This document shows, piece after piece, positions 52,167 through 61,490 of a stretch of 64,000 nt of DNA. Position numbers and translations under genes: made by a program. Under the pieces are notes generated by a model, which saw only the letters and a program-made list of their open reading frames with translations, made no database searches and had not been told where the DNA came from. This DNA is from Streptomyces cyaneofuscatus. GTDB taxonomy: Bacteria; Actinomycetota; Actinomycetes; Streptomycetales; Streptomycetaceae. Each line of letters opens with the position of its first letter. The first letter of the stretch is position 1. The DNA lies in contig NZ_JOEM01000005.1 of assembly GCF_000718135.1 (NCBI RefSeq), forward strand, positions 372,001 to 436,000, read 5' to 3'.

Positions 52167-52604
52167 TCAGCGCTTGGCCTTGGCCCCCTTGGGGGTGACC
52201 AGACGGCTGCCCGTCCAGTCCTTGCCCGCGCTGATGCTCTTGGTCTGGGCGAGACCGGCCGTCTGGGCAGCCTCATTGATGTCGCTCGGTTCGACGTATC
52301 CGTCACGGCCGGTCTTCGGCGTCATCAGCCAGACCGTACCGCCGTCCTCGAGCAGACCAATGGCATCCACCAGCGCGTCCGTAAGGTCGCCGTCCTCGTC
52401 GCGGAACCAGAGCAGGACGACGTCTGCGACGTCGTCGTACTCCTCGTCGACGAGTTCCTGGCCGGTAGTGGCCTCAATGCCCTCACGGAGCTCCAGCTCG
52501 ACGTCGTCGTCGTAGCCGATCTCCTGGACCACTTGTCCGGGCTCGAACCCCAGGCGTGCTGCCGGGTTGGTCCGCTCCTCCGCGTGGTCCGCGGTCGCGC
52601 TCAC
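52167..52604 (-). CDS. DUF3052 family protein
   Basis: 145 aa. VSATADHAEERTNPAARLGFEPGQVVQEIGYDDDVELELREGIE and WLMTPKTGRDGYVEPSDINEAAQTAGLAQTKS are hallmarks of DUF3052, a small actinobacterial family of unknown function usually divergent from aceE. Acidic (many D/E). GTG at 52604 with GGAGG. The gene shares a 506-base divergent region with aceE, holding an inverted repeat and an aceE promoter candidate. Confidence 0.9.
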   Translation of the reverse strand: MSATADHAEERTNPAARLGFEPGQVVQEIGYDDDVELELREGIEATTGQELVDEEYDDVADVVLLWFRDEDGDLTDALVDAIGLLEDGGTVWLMTPKTGRDGYVEPSDINEAAQTAGLAQTKSISAGKDWTGSRLVTPKGAKAKR

Positions 52605-52725
52605 GGGTTGCCTCCTGATCATGTCTTCGGAAAATGCTGCAGCCACGCGCGTGCGCGGGGCGTAGGCCGTAGTCCACACGGGCCCGGCGAATCGCGCAAG
52701 TACCCGGCGTGCGAGACCGCCTAAA

Positions 52726-52751
52726 CGGTGACGTTCCCTGCCACGTCACCG
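52726..52751. promoter_or_regulatory. Perfect inverted repeat between DUF3052 and aceE
   Basis: CGGTGACGT-N8-ACGTCACCG (nine-base arms). It may be an operator. Its half-sites resemble those at 26024-26044. Confidence 0.45.
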
Positions 52752-53045
52752 CAGGCTCCGGCATGTCTCTCCGGGGCCTGGGCCGGTCCCTCCGGGGCTC
52801 CGCAAGGTCACCCCATCCGTTTACGTCCTTCCTCAGCTTATGCCGTTTCGCTCCGCCAATCGGATTCGAACGGCCTTTGGGAACGCTTGGACGGCTTGGG
52901 CGTAAGGTTGCGGTTTGCCCGTACCCCGCCGCGTACTGCCCATACTCGTGCCCCGCCGGAGAAATTTCGGAACCTCAGGGTTACCCCACGGTAGAGATGA
53001 CGTTCGGGCCCTCGCGGTAGCACGATGGAGGCGGCGCACACACAG

Positions 53046-53074
53046 TTGACCCGGGGGTACGTTCCCCGTAACAG
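53046..53074 (+). promoter_or_regulatory. aceE: Candidate aceE promoter
   Basis: TTGACC, a 17-base spacer and TAACAG, 37 bases before the aceE start. The -10 is imperfect. The rest of the 52605-53110 gap holds the inverted repeat and no further gene. Confidence 0.4.
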
Positions 53075-53110
53075 ACCCCGCAGAGCACCACCGAACAGCG
53101 AAGGAACAGT

Positions 53111-55843
53111 GTGGCTTCCGGATCCGATCGCAACCCGATCATCATTGGCGGCCTTCCGAGCCAGGTCCCGGATTTTGATCCGGAGGAGACCCAGGAATGG
53201 CTCGACTCCCTCGACGCCGCCGTCGACGAGCGAGGCCGTGAGCGGGCCCGCTACCTGATGCTCCGGCTCATCGAGCGCGCGCGGGAGAAGCGTGTCGCCG
53301 TGCCGGAGATGCGCAGCACGGACTACGTGAACACGATCGCCACGAAGGACGAGCCGTTCTTCCCCGGCGACGAGGAGATCGAGCGCAAGGTCCTCAACGC
53401 GACCCGCTGGAACGCGGCCGTGATGGTCTCGCGGGCGCAGCGCCCCGGGATCGGTGTCGGCGGCCACATCGCCACCTTCGCCTCCTCCGCCTCGCTGTAC
53501 GACGTGGGCTTCAACCACTTCTTCCGCGGCAAGGACCAGGGCGACGGCGGCGACCAGATCTTCTTCCAGGGACACGCGTCCCCGGGGATCTACGCCCGCG
53601 CGTTCCTGCTCGACCGGCTGAGCGAGGCCCAGCTCGACGCGTTCCGCCAGGAGAAGTCGAAGGCGCCGAACGGGCTGTCCAGCTACCCGCACCCGCGGCT
53701 GATGCCGGACTTCTGGGAGTTCCCGACCGTCTCGATGGGCCTCGGCCCGCTCGGCGCGATCTACCAGGCGCGGATGAACCGCTACATGGAGGCGCGCGGC
53801 ATCGCCGACACCTCCAAGTCGCATGTGTGGGCCTACCTGGGCGACGGCGAGATGGACGAGCCCGAGTCGCTGGGCCAGCTCTCCATCGCCGCCCGCGAGA
53901 ACCTGGACAACCTGACCTTCGTCGTCAACTGCAACCTCCAGCGGCTCGACGGCCCGGTGCGCGGCAACGGCAAGATCATCCAGGAGCTGGAGTCGCAGTT
54001 CCGGGGTGCCGGCTGGAACGTCATCAAGCTGGTCTGGGACCGCTCCTGGGACCCGCTGCTGGCGCAGGACCGCACGGGCATCCTGGTCAACAAGCTGAAC
54101 ACCACGCCGGACGGCCAGTTCCAGACGTACGCCACCGAGACCGGCTCGTACATCCGCGAGCACTTCTTCGGTGACGACCCGCGGCTGCGCGACATGGTCA
54201 AGGACATGACCGACCAGCAGATCCTGCACCTGGGGCGCGGCGGGCACGACCACAGGAAGGTCTACGCGGCCTATGCGGCGGCCAAGGCGCACAAGGGCCA
54301 GCCGACCGTGATCCTCGCGCAGACGGTCAAGGGCTGGACGCTGGGGCCGAACTTCGAGGGCCGCAACGCGACCCACCAGATGAAGAAGCTCACGGTCGAG
54401 GACCTCAAGCGGTTCCGCGACCGGCTGCACATCCCGATCACCGACAAGCAGCTGGACGAGGGCTACCCGCCCTACTACCACCCGGGCCGCGACTCGGAGG
54501 AGATCCAGTACATGCACGACCGCCGCAACAGTCTGGGCGGCTATGTGCCGACCCGGGTGGTGCGTGCGAAGCCCCTGCCGCAGCCCGAGGAGAAGACGTA
54601 CGCGGCTGCGAAGAAGGGTTCGGGTACGCAGTCGATCGCCACCACCATGGCGTTCGTCCGCATCCTGAAGGACCTCATGCGGGACAAGGAGATCGGCAAG
54701 CGGTTCGTGCTGATCGCGCCCGATGAGTACCGCACGTTCGGCATGGACGCGTTCTTCCCGAGTGCGAAGATCTACAACCCGCTGGGCCAGCAGTACGAGG
54801 CGGTCGACCGCGATCTGCTGCTCGCGTACAAGGAGTCGCCGACGGGCCAGATGCTGCACGACGGCATCTCCGAGGCGGGCTGTACGGCCTCGCTGATCGC
54901 CGCCGGTTCGGCGTACGCGACGCACGGCGAGCCGCTGATCCCGGTGTACGTCTTCTACTCGATGTTCGGGTTCCAGCGCACCGGTGACCAGTTCTGGCAG
55001 ATGGCCGACCAGCTCTCGCGCGGTTTCGTGCTGGGTGCGACCGCCGGGCGTACGACGCTGACCGGTGAGGGCCTCCAGCACGCGGACGGCCACTCGCAGC
55101 TGCTCGCCTCGACCAACCCGGGCTGTGTCGCCTACGACCCGGCCTTCGGGTACGAGATCGCGCACATCATGCAGGACGGGCTGCGCCGGATGTACGGCGA
55201 GGCCAACGAGGACGTCTTCTACTACCTCACCGTCTACAACGAGCCGATCCAGCACCCGGCCGAGCCCGAGAACGTCGACGTGGACGGCATCCTCAAGGGC
55301 GTCTACCGCTTCAAGCAGGGCGAGGCGGGCGAGATCCCGGCGCAGATCCTGGCGTCCGGTGTGGCGGTCCCGTGGGCCGTCGAGGCGCAGAAGATCCTCG
55401 CCGAGGAGTGGAACGTCAAGGCGGACGTCTGGTCGGCCACCTCCTGGAACGAGCTGCGGCGCGAGGCCGTGGACGTGGAGCGGTACAACCTGCTCCACCC
55501 GGAGGAGGAGCAGCGCGTCCCGTACGTGACGAAGAAGCTCGAAGGGGCCGAGGGCCCGTTCGTGGCGGTCTCGGACTGGATGCGTTCGGTGCCGGACCAG
55601 ATCGCGCGCTGGGTGCCCGGTGCGTACCAGTCGCTGGGCGCGGACGGCTTCGGCTTCGCCGACACCCGTGGTGCGGCGCGCCGGTTCTTCCACATCGACG
55701 CGCAGTCGATCGTCCTCGCGGTGCTCACCGAGCTCGCGAAGGAGGGGAAGATCGACCGGTCGGCCCTGAAGACGGCGCTGGACCGCTACGACCTCCTGGA
55801 CGTGGCCGCGGCCGATCCGGGTGCGGCGGGCGGCGACGCGTAG
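53111..55843 (+). CDS. aceE: Pyruvate dehydrogenase E1 component (homodimeric)
   Basis: 910 aa, usual for the single-chain AceE of actinobacteria and gammaproteobacteria. [13 protein letters not shown], the thiamine-diphosphate motif [19 protein letters not shown]...[11 protein letters not shown] and the C-terminal transketolase domain ([29 protein letters not shown]) are visible. It decarboxylates pyruvate and acetylates the E2 lipoyl group; the E2 and E3 genes are elsewhere. GTG with AAGGAA. Divergent from DUF3052, as in other Streptomyces. A 951-residue open frame on the opposite strand is an artefact of codon bias. Confidence 0.97.
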   Translation: MASGSDRNPIIIGGLPSQVPDFDPEETQEWLDSLDAAVDERGRERARYLMLRLIERAREKRVAVPEMRSTDYVNTIATKDEPFFPGDEEIERKVLNATRWNAAVMVSRAQRPGIGVGGHIATFASSASLYDVGFNHFFRGKDQGDGGDQIFFQGHASPGIYARAFLLDRLSEAQLDAFRQEKSKAPNGLSSYPHPRLMPDFWEFPTVSMGLGPLGAIYQARMNRYMEARGIADTSKSHVWAYLGDGEMDEPESLGQLSIAARENLDNLTFVVNCNLQRLDGPVRGNGKIIQELESQFRGAGWNVIKLVWDRSWDPLLAQDRTGILVNKLNTTPDGQFQTYATETGSYIREHFFGDDPRLRDMVKDMTDQQILHLGRGGHDHRKVYAAYAAAKAHKGQPTVILAQTVKGWTLGPNFEGRNATHQMKKLTVEDLKRFRDRLHIPITDKQLDEGYPPYYHPGRDSEEIQYMHDRRNSLGGYVPTRVVRAKPLPQPEEKTYAAAKKGSGTQSIATTMAFVRILKDLMRDKEIGKRFVLIAPDEYRTFGMDAFFPSAKIYNPLGQQYEAVDRDLLLAYKESPTGQMLHDGISEAGCTASLIAAGSAYATHGEPLIPVYVFYSMFGFQRTGDQFWQMADQLSRGFVLGATAGRTTLTGEGLQHADGHSQLLASTNPGCVAYDPAFGYEIAHIMQDGLRRMYGEANEDVFYYLTVYNEPIQHPAEPENVDVDGILKGVYRFKQGEAGEIPAQILASGVAVPWAVEAQKILAEEWNVKADVWSATSWNELRREAVDVERYNLLHPEEEQRVPYVTKKLEGAEGPFVAVSDWMRSVPDQIARWVPGAYQSLGADGFGFADTRGAARRFFHIDAQSIVLAVLTELAKEGKIDRSALKTALDRYDLLDVAAADPGAAGGDA

Positions 55844-55864
55844 CCGTAGAGCTGTTGTGGGGGT

Positions 55865-55902
55865 CCGAGGGGCGGTGACGCGCGTGCGTCGCCGCCCCTC
55901 GG
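55865..55902. terminator. Bidirectional terminator
   Basis: Seventeen-base arms (55865-55881 and 55886-55902) with one G-U-type pair, between the convergent aceE and I36-type genes. Confidence 0.8.
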
Positions 55903-55920
55903 CGTGTCCGGTCGCGGACG

Positions 55921-56352
55921 CTAGTTCTCCCAGATTTTGAACGCCCGTACCTGGTACGGGGAGCGGGGCAGCCAGGTCCCGCCGCCCGGGTACGTCTCGA
56001 ACTCACCCGTCTCCTGGCATTCGGCGGACTGGTAGGTGGTGACGGGCCGGCCGGTGCGATTGGCGAGGGACTGGGCGTCGCCGCCCTTGGGGAGCGGGGT
56101 GCAGCTCTCGATGTCGACGGTGGAGAGTTCGTACGTCTGCCGGGCGCCGGTGAAGTCGGGCTTCTTCCAGAGGCAGAGCCGGCCGGCCTCGCAGGTGCCG
56201 AGCCGGACGTCGGAGGCAGGCTGCACGCGCGCCGGGGACCGGTCCTGGGCGAGCGCCTGCGGGATGAGTGCGGTGAGCGCGGTGACGGCCAGGCCTGCGG
56301 CGAGAACGGTCGTGCGGTTCGTGCGCATGGTCGTGCGCGTGGTCGTACGCAT
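55921..56352 (-). CDS. Secreted peptidase-inhibitor family I36-like protein
   Basis: 143 aa. Signal peptide with VLAAGLAVTALTALIPQALAQ (cleavage near residue 35). The mature part holds CEAGRLCLWKKPDFTGARQTYEL, a beta-gamma-crystallin-like segment with paired cysteines, and ESCTPLP / SAECQETGEFE, suggesting disulphides. I36 members inhibit metalloproteases in Streptomyces. ATG at 56352 has GGGGG upstream; an internal Met at residue 9 is an alternative. It stands alone. Confidence 0.85.
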   Translation of the reverse strand: MRTTTRTTMRTNRTTVLAAGLAVTALTALIPQALAQDRSPARVQPASDVRLGTCEAGRLCLWKKPDFTGARQTYELSTVDIESCTPLPKGGDAQSLANRTGRPVTTYQSAECQETGEFETYPGGGTWLPRSPYQVRAFKIWEN

Positions 56353-56474
56353 GATGGATCAACCCCCGTGGTCGTGCGCCGCGCCCTGTCGTGGCGCGGT
56401 GCTGTCCTGACCACCCTGACCAGCGCGGAAGCGCCCGGGGAAGAGGGGGACGGCCCACGCCACCCTGATAGGCG

Positions 56475-56506
56475 ACAGCCCCGCCGAAAGGATTCGGCGG
56501 GGCTGT
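56475..56506 (-). terminator. Terminator of the DHA2 exporter gene
   Basis: Perfect 14-base arms (ACAGCCCCGCCGAA and its complement, 56475-56488 and 56493-56506) around AGGA, 30 bases past the stop codon. Confidence 0.85.
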
Positions 56507-56535
56507 GGTGTGCGCTGTGTTGACGCCGTGAGCGC

Positions 56536-58155
56536 CTAGATGTGGCCGACTCCCGCGCCCGCCTCGGCGTTCGCGCCGCGCTTGGTGAGGGTGGCGACAC
56601 CGGCCGCGATGACAGCGACGACGCCCGCGACGGTGAAGGCCAGGCCCATGCCGGACATGAACGTGTCGTGGATGACGCCGCCGATGGTGTCGATGACGTC
56701 CGGCGTCATGCCGGGAGCCTTGGAGAGGGCGTCCACCGGGACCATGCCGAACTCGGCGGCTTCCTCCAGCTTCGGGTCGGGCGTGCCGGGCAGGCCCGCG
56801 TCCGTCCAGTTGCCCGCGAACTCCGAGCTGACCTTGGAGGACATGACCGCGCCGAGGACGGCGGTGCCGAGGGCGCCGCCGACCTGCATGGCGGCCTGCT
56901 GGAGGCCGCCGGCCACGCCGGAGAGCTCCAGCGGCGCGTTGCCGACGATGACCTCGGTGGCGCCGACCATGACCGGGGCGAGTCCGCAGCCGAGCAGGGC
57001 GAACCAGAGGGACATGGCGAAGGTGCCGGTGGACTCGCTGAGCGTCGTCATGCCGAACATGGCGGTGGCCGTGCAGACCATGCCGCCGACCAGCGGCACA
57101 CGGGGGCCGAACTTGGTGATCAGCAGACCGGCGACCGGCGAGGAGACGATCATCATGGCGGTCAGCGGCAGCAGGTGGAGACCGCTGTCGACCGGGCTGA
57201 GGCCGTGGACGCCCTGGAGGAAGAACGTCACGAAGAAGAGGCCGCCCATGAAGGCGAACGCCATCAGCACCATGAGGATGGTGCCGGCCGTCAACGGGAT
57301 GGAGCGGAACATCGTCAGCGGGACGAGCGGCTCGCGCACCCGCGTCTGCCAGAGGCCGAAGGCGAGGAAGAGGGCGATCGCGAGGCCGAGGAAGAACCAG
57401 GTCCAGGCGCCGCCCCAGCCCCAGGACTCACCGGCCTTGATGATGCCCCAGATGAGGGAGAACATCGCGCCCGAGAGCAGCACGATGCCCAGGATGTCGA
57501 AGGAGCGCGGCGCGTTGGCGGCGCGGTGGTCCTTGAGGATCACCAGGCCGAAGATGAGCGCGACGATGCCGACCGGCACGTTGATGAAGAAGACCGACTG
57601 CCAGCTGACGTGCTCGACGAGCAGACCGCCGACGATGGGGCCGCCCGCGGTGGACGCCCCGATGACCATGCCCCAGATGCCGATGGCCATGTTCAGCTTC
57701 TCGGCGGGGAAGGTGGCCCGCAGGAGGCCGAGCGCGGCGGGCATCAGCAGGGCGCCGAAGAGGCCCTGGAGCACGCGGAAGAGGACGACCAGGCCGATCT
57801 CCTTGGAGAAGCCGATCGCGGCGGAGGAGGCCGCGAAGCCCGCGATGCCGATGAGGAAGGTCTGGCGGTGGCCGAAGCGGTCGCCGAGCTTGCCCGCGGT
57901 GATCAGGGCGACGGCCAGGGCGAGCAGATAGCCGTTGGTGATCCACTGGACGTCGGCGAGCGTGGCGCCGAGGTCCTTCTGGATCGCGGGGTTCGCGATG
58001 GCGACGATCGTGCCGTCGAGCGCGACCATCATCACGCCGATGGCGACGGCGAACAGGGTCAGCCAGGGGTGGCCGCGAAGCCCCTTGGCCGCGGCGGGTA
58101 CGGGGCCGTCTTCCGGTTCCCGCGGCGCCTTCTCGACGGTGGTCTGACTAGTCAT
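56536..58155 (-). CDS. DHA2-family MFS drug exporter
   Basis: 539 aa with 14 membrane segments. VALDGTIVAIANPAIQKDLG is the family's first-helix motif C region, and LGDRFGHRQTFLIG is the loop 2-3 MFS motif. It exports drugs or metabolites by proton antiport. The divergent TetR gene (58271) shares a 115-base control region with a palindrome, the usual arrangement for drug-inducible exporters. The ribosome-binding site is weak. Terminator at 56475. Confidence 0.95.
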   Translation of the reverse strand: MTSQTTVEKAPREPEDGPVPAAAKGLRGHPWLTLFAVAIGVMMVALDGTIVAIANPAIQKDLGATLADVQWITNGYLLALAVALITAGKLGDRFGHRQTFLIGIAGFAASSAAIGFSKEIGLVVLFRVLQGLFGALLMPAALGLLRATFPAEKLNMAIGIWGMVIGASTAGGPIVGGLLVEHVSWQSVFFINVPVGIVALIFGLVILKDHRAANAPRSFDILGIVLLSGAMFSLIWGIIKAGESWGWGGAWTWFFLGLAIALFLAFGLWQTRVREPLVPLTMFRSIPLTAGTILMVLMAFAFMGGLFFVTFFLQGVHGLSPVDSGLHLLPLTAMMIVSSPVAGLLITKFGPRVPLVGGMVCTATAMFGMTTLSESTGTFAMSLWFALLGCGLAPVMVGATEVIVGNAPLELSGVAGGLQQAAMQVGGALGTAVLGAVMSSKVSSEFAGNWTDAGLPGTPDPKLEEAAEFGMVPVDALSKAPGMTPDVIDTIGGVIHDTFMSGMGLAFTVAGVVAVIAAGVATLTKRGANAEAGAGVGHI

Positions 58156-58184
58156 ACGCGGAGACTAGTGACAGCCGCTGACAG

Positions 58185-58216
58185 TTGACAAACGCATTCA
58201 CGAGACAGTAGCTGTC
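58185..58216. promoter_or_regulatory. Promoter/operator between exporter and TetR gene
   Basis: TTGACA (58185-58190, plus strand), a 17-base spacer and a weak -10, overlapped by the palindrome GACAG-TAG-CTGTC (58204-58216). The regulator probably binds here. Confidence 0.5.
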
Positions 58217-58270
58217 GCGTAGCTCACAGGTAAGCTGACCTGGACAAACGAGGGAAAAGAGGACTAGTAC

Positions 58271-58927
58271 GTGACCCATGGGCAGAGAGCCGCGACCCGG
58301 CCCGGACTGCGTGAGCGCAAGAAGCAGCGCACCCGCGACGCCCTGTTGCGCGCCGCCCTCGAACTCTTCACGACCCAGGGGTACGAACGCACCACCGTCG
58401 ACGAGATCGTCGAGGCGGTCGACGTCTCCCAGCGCACCTTCTTCCGCTACTTCGCGAGCAAGGAGGACATCACGTTCGCGGTACAGGAGATGGTCGAGTC
58501 CCGCTTCATCGCGGAGCTGCGCGACCGCCCCGCCGGCGAGGCCCCGTTCGAGGCGATGCGCCGGGCGGTGCTCTGCGCCTGGAACAGCATCGGTGAGGCG
58601 ATCGAGGAGGTCATCACGGTCGACCTCCATATGCGCACGTACCAGATGATCGAATCGACCCCCTCCCTGCTCGCCGCCCATATGCGGCGCGGGATCGCCC
58701 TGGAGAACCAGATCGCCCAGCTGATCGCGGAGCGCGAGGGTCTCGACGTGACGCGGGACCCGCGGCCCCGGGTGGCCGTCGCCGCGTTCTCCGGGGTGAT
58801 GCGGGTGACCGGCCAGCTGTGGGGCCAGGGCCACGATTCGAGCGTGGAGGCGCTGCGCGACCTCACCGAGGAGTATCTGGACCAGCTCGTCCCGGCGCTG
58901 GCGGGGGACTGGCGGCAGGCGGGGTGA
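58271..58927 (+). CDS. TetR-family regulator of the DHA2 exporter
   Basis: 218 aa. The helix-turn-helix (residues 18-65: TRDALLRAALELFTTQGYERTTVDEIVEAVDVSQRTFFRYFASKED) is standard; the C-terminal part (EVITVDLHMRTYQMIESTPSLLAAHMRR) is the MftR-type ligand domain. GTG at 58271 follows AGAGGA. Divergent from the exporter, so probable repressor of it and of itself. Confidence 0.93.
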   Translation: MTHGQRAATRPGLRERKKQRTRDALLRAALELFTTQGYERTTVDEIVEAVDVSQRTFFRYFASKEDITFAVQEMVESRFIAELRDRPAGEAPFEAMRRAVLCAWNSIGEAIEEVITVDLHMRTYQMIESTPSLLAAHMRRGIALENQIAQLIAEREGLDVTRDPRPRVAVAAFSGVMRVTGQLWGQGHDSSVEALRDLTEEYLDQLVPALAGDWRQAG

Positions 58928-59075
58928 CCACGGCCTCCAGGCGGACGGCGGCTACCACAGCGACAGCGGTCGGCCGTGACCGTCCGTGAAGAATTGCGGT
59001 TGAATCCTTCGCAGCCGGGTGATGTACCTCACCTGAATCACGGTCATACGCGCACGTCTCCTAGGGTGTGGCGCA

Positions 59076-60284
59076 GTGACTTCTTTCGACTCCTCCCCCA
59101 CCCTGACCGCATGGCGCGCGCTGCTCGCCGTAGCGGTCGTGTTCGTGATGCTGGCGACGACGGGATGGTCCGCCGTACGGGATCACCAGGCCGACGGGGC
59201 GCGTGAGCTGGCCCTCGCCTCCTGGGCGCGGGACCGGATAGCGGGGCGTCCGCTGCCGGAGGCCGGGGCGCCCGCCTTCCGGATGGCCCACTTCTTCGCC
59301 ACGCTCACCTCGGGGCAGCAGAGGTCGCTCGCCGACAAGTACCCCACGGTCGTGGGGAACCTGAACGGAGTCCCGGTCACCCTGCGCTACCACGCCAACC
59401 GGCTGGCCCTGAAGCAGGCGGTGGCCGTCGAGAAGCGGCGTACGTACGACGAGACGCTCTCGGAGGGCGGCCGCAGCGAGGCGGCCCAGCGGGCGGCCCG
59501 CTTCCGGTCGATGCTCGCGAAGGACCGCCAGATCCTTGCCTTCGACCCGTCCGGGCGCGGCCGTGCCGCCGAGGTGTTCGGCGATCTCGACCGGGCCTCC
59601 CGGGTCTCCGTGGTCGTCCCGGGCGTCGACACCAACCTCCTCACCCTGGAGCGGAGCCGGCGCGTCAACTCCGCGCCCGTCGGCATGGCGAAGTCCCTGT
59701 ACGGGGCGGAGCGCGCGGCCTCCCCCGGCACCCGTACCGCCGTCATCGCCTGGGCCGACTACACCGCCCCGGCCGGTCTCGGCATGGACGCGGCGCTCGG
59801 CGGACTCGCGACGGAGGGCGCCCTGCGGCTGAACGCTCTGGTGGGGGCGTTGCCCGGCACGTCCACGGTCTCGCTGTTCTGCCACAGCTACGGCTCCGTG
59901 GTGTGCGGGGTGGCCGCCGACAAGGCCCCCGACCGGGTGGCCGACATCGCGGTCGCCGGATCCCCCGGTATGCGGGCCGAGAGTGCCGCGCGGCTCGACA
60001 CCGACGCCCGGATCTGGGCGATGCGGGACCGGGACGACTGGATCCAGGACGTGCCGCACCTGGAGTTCGGCGGCATCGGGCACGGCGCGGACCCGGTCGA
60101 CCCGGCCTTCGGGGCCCGGCTGGTCTCGGCGGCCGGCGCCGCGGGCCACAGCGGCTACTTCGAACCCGGCACCGAGAGCCTCGGCAACTTCGCGGCGATC
60201 GGCGTCGGCGCCTACGGATCGGTCAGCTGCGCAACCGCCGATGGCGCTTGCCACAGTGGTATTTCCGGTGACCGGGAAGGCTGA
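59076..60284 (+). CDS. DUF1023 alpha/beta hydrolase
   Basis: 402 aa. A membrane anchor or signal near the start (LAVAVVFVMLATTGWSAV), then the DUF1023 region: SLADKYPTVVGNLNGVPVTLRY, AFDPSGRGRAAEVFGDL, VPGVDTNLLTLE and the nucleophile elbow FCHSYGSVVCG (serine). The serine lies in a G-x-S-like HSYGS. Substrate unknown; lipids or esters at the cell surface are likely. GTG at 59076 without a strong site. A paralogue begins at 63726. Confidence 0.9.
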   Translation: MTSFDSSPTLTAWRALLAVAVVFVMLATTGWSAVRDHQADGARELALASWARDRIAGRPLPEAGAPAFRMAHFFATLTSGQQRSLADKYPTVVGNLNGVPVTLRYHANRLALKQAVAVEKRRTYDETLSEGGRSEAAQRAARFRSMLAKDRQILAFDPSGRGRAAEVFGDLDRASRVSVVVPGVDTNLLTLERSRRVNSAPVGMAKSLYGAERAASPGTRTAVIAWADYTAPAGLGMDAALGGLATEGALRLNALVGALPGTSTVSLFCHSYGSVVCGVAADKAPDRVADIAVAGSPGMRAESAARLDTDARIWAMRDRDDWIQDVPHLEFGGIGHGADPVDPAFGARLVSAAGAAGHSGYFEPGTESLGNFAAIGVGAYGSVSCATADGACHSGISGDREG

Positions 60285-60370
60285 CGCGCGTAGAGCGGCG
60301 TGACAAGCCGATTAATTGCGACTTACGCCGAGGGGGGACGTGTGAGCCTGTGCCGCATACGATGAGGCAC

Positions 60371-61339
60371 ATGGGTGATGTGCTGGCCGGAATTCATGCC
60401 ACCTGGGAGTTCGACGCCGACTCCGTGCTCATCCGCTTCGAACGGGGTATCCGCACGCCGAAGCTCCTGCAGAGCCTGCGGGAGCGCCGCATCCCGCATG
60501 CTGCGCTGTCGTCGGTGACGCTGACCCCGGGCAAGCGGGACACGGTGGTGCTGCGTGTCGTGCCGAGACCGGGTGCGGACCCGCTCCTGGAGGCTGCCGC
60601 GGGGCAGCTGAAGGAGGGGTGCGACCCCTACCGCCTGGTGCTTCCTGCGGACCGGGAGCTGCTCGCGGAGTACTACGCGGACGAGCTGCGGTCCTGTCTG
60701 GGCCCCGCGTCCGACGAGCCCGCCGACCGTTTCCTGGTCGCCGCCCCCGAGGCGCCGATGCAGTTCAAGGCGTACGACGGACGGGCCGCCTTCGACGGGG
60801 AGCGGATCTCCTTCCGGTGGTTCTGGACGGGGGCCTCCAGCGCGAAGTGGAAGGCCGGTGACCAGACGTACCGGGTGAGCGAACTGGCCGGAATCGAGTG
60901 GCGCTCCCCCGAGGGCCTCGACGGCTATCTCCGTCTGGTGCCCCGTGCGGCCGTCCCGGCGGACCACCGCACCGGCGGCAGCCTCGGCGACCTCCACCGG
61001 CCCGTCAGCCCTGGTCTTGAGGCGGCGGGCATAGCCGTGGACGGCGCCCCGGCCACCGTGAACCGAGCCCCGGCGGACCAGGACCCGGCGGCGGTCCTTT
61101 TCGGCCTCGGCTACGGGCCGGTGCACGAGTCGCTGCCCTTCGCCGCCGCCGTACTGGAATCCGTACGCAGCACCCAGAGCGCGCCGGCCGTCCCGGCTCC
61201 GGTCCTGGTGAACGCCGGGCGGCGCGACCCCGCGGACATCGCCGAGCGGATCCATCACCTAGGCGAACTCCATCAGGCGGGACTGGTGACGGACGACGAG
61301 TACAGCGCGAAGAAGGCACAACTGCTGGCGGAGCTGTGA
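60371..61339 (+). CDS. DUF4429 domain protein with C-terminal SHOCT domain
   Basis: About 322 aa. Two DUF4429 units (GDVLAGIHATWEFDADSVLIRFERG; then FKAYDGRAAFDGERISFRWFWTG) and an ending IAERIHHLGELHQAGLVTDDEYSAKKAQLLAEL, a SHOCT domain that usually aids oligomerisation or peptide binding. Function unknown. GTG 60350 and ATG 60362 are alternatives to ATG 60371. It stands between the DUF1023 gene and the two-component pair, 150 bases before the kinase. Confidence 0.88.
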   Translation: MGDVLAGIHATWEFDADSVLIRFERGIRTPKLLQSLRERRIPHAALSSVTLTPGKRDTVVLRVVPRPGADPLLEAAAGQLKEGCDPYRLVLPADRELLAEYYADELRSCLGPASDEPADRFLVAAPEAPMQFKAYDGRAAFDGERISFRWFWTGASSAKWKAGDQTYRVSELAGIEWRSPEGLDGYLRLVPRAAVPADHRTGGSLGDLHRPVSPGLEAAGIAVDGAPATVNRAPADQDPAAVLFGLGYGPVHESLPFAAAVLESVRSTQSAPAVPAPVLVNAGRRDPADIAERIHHLGELHQAGLVTDDEYSAKKAQLLAEL

Positions 61340-61490
61340 GGCCCCGTACGCACCGGAGACCTGCCCTGCCATCCCGTACGTCCCGGAGTGCGACCCCGCC
61401 ACCCCGTACCCCGGTATGAGGCGGGCCGGGGGCGGTCAAGTCCCCGGTATGACGCCCGGGAGGCGTTCGCCCTCCTAGGCTGACCCGGTC

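Noticed and set aside
52838..55693. 951-residue open frame antisense to aceE
   Set aside because: Third-position G/C bias keeps the reverse frame open; the sense strand gives a full AceE with all motifs.
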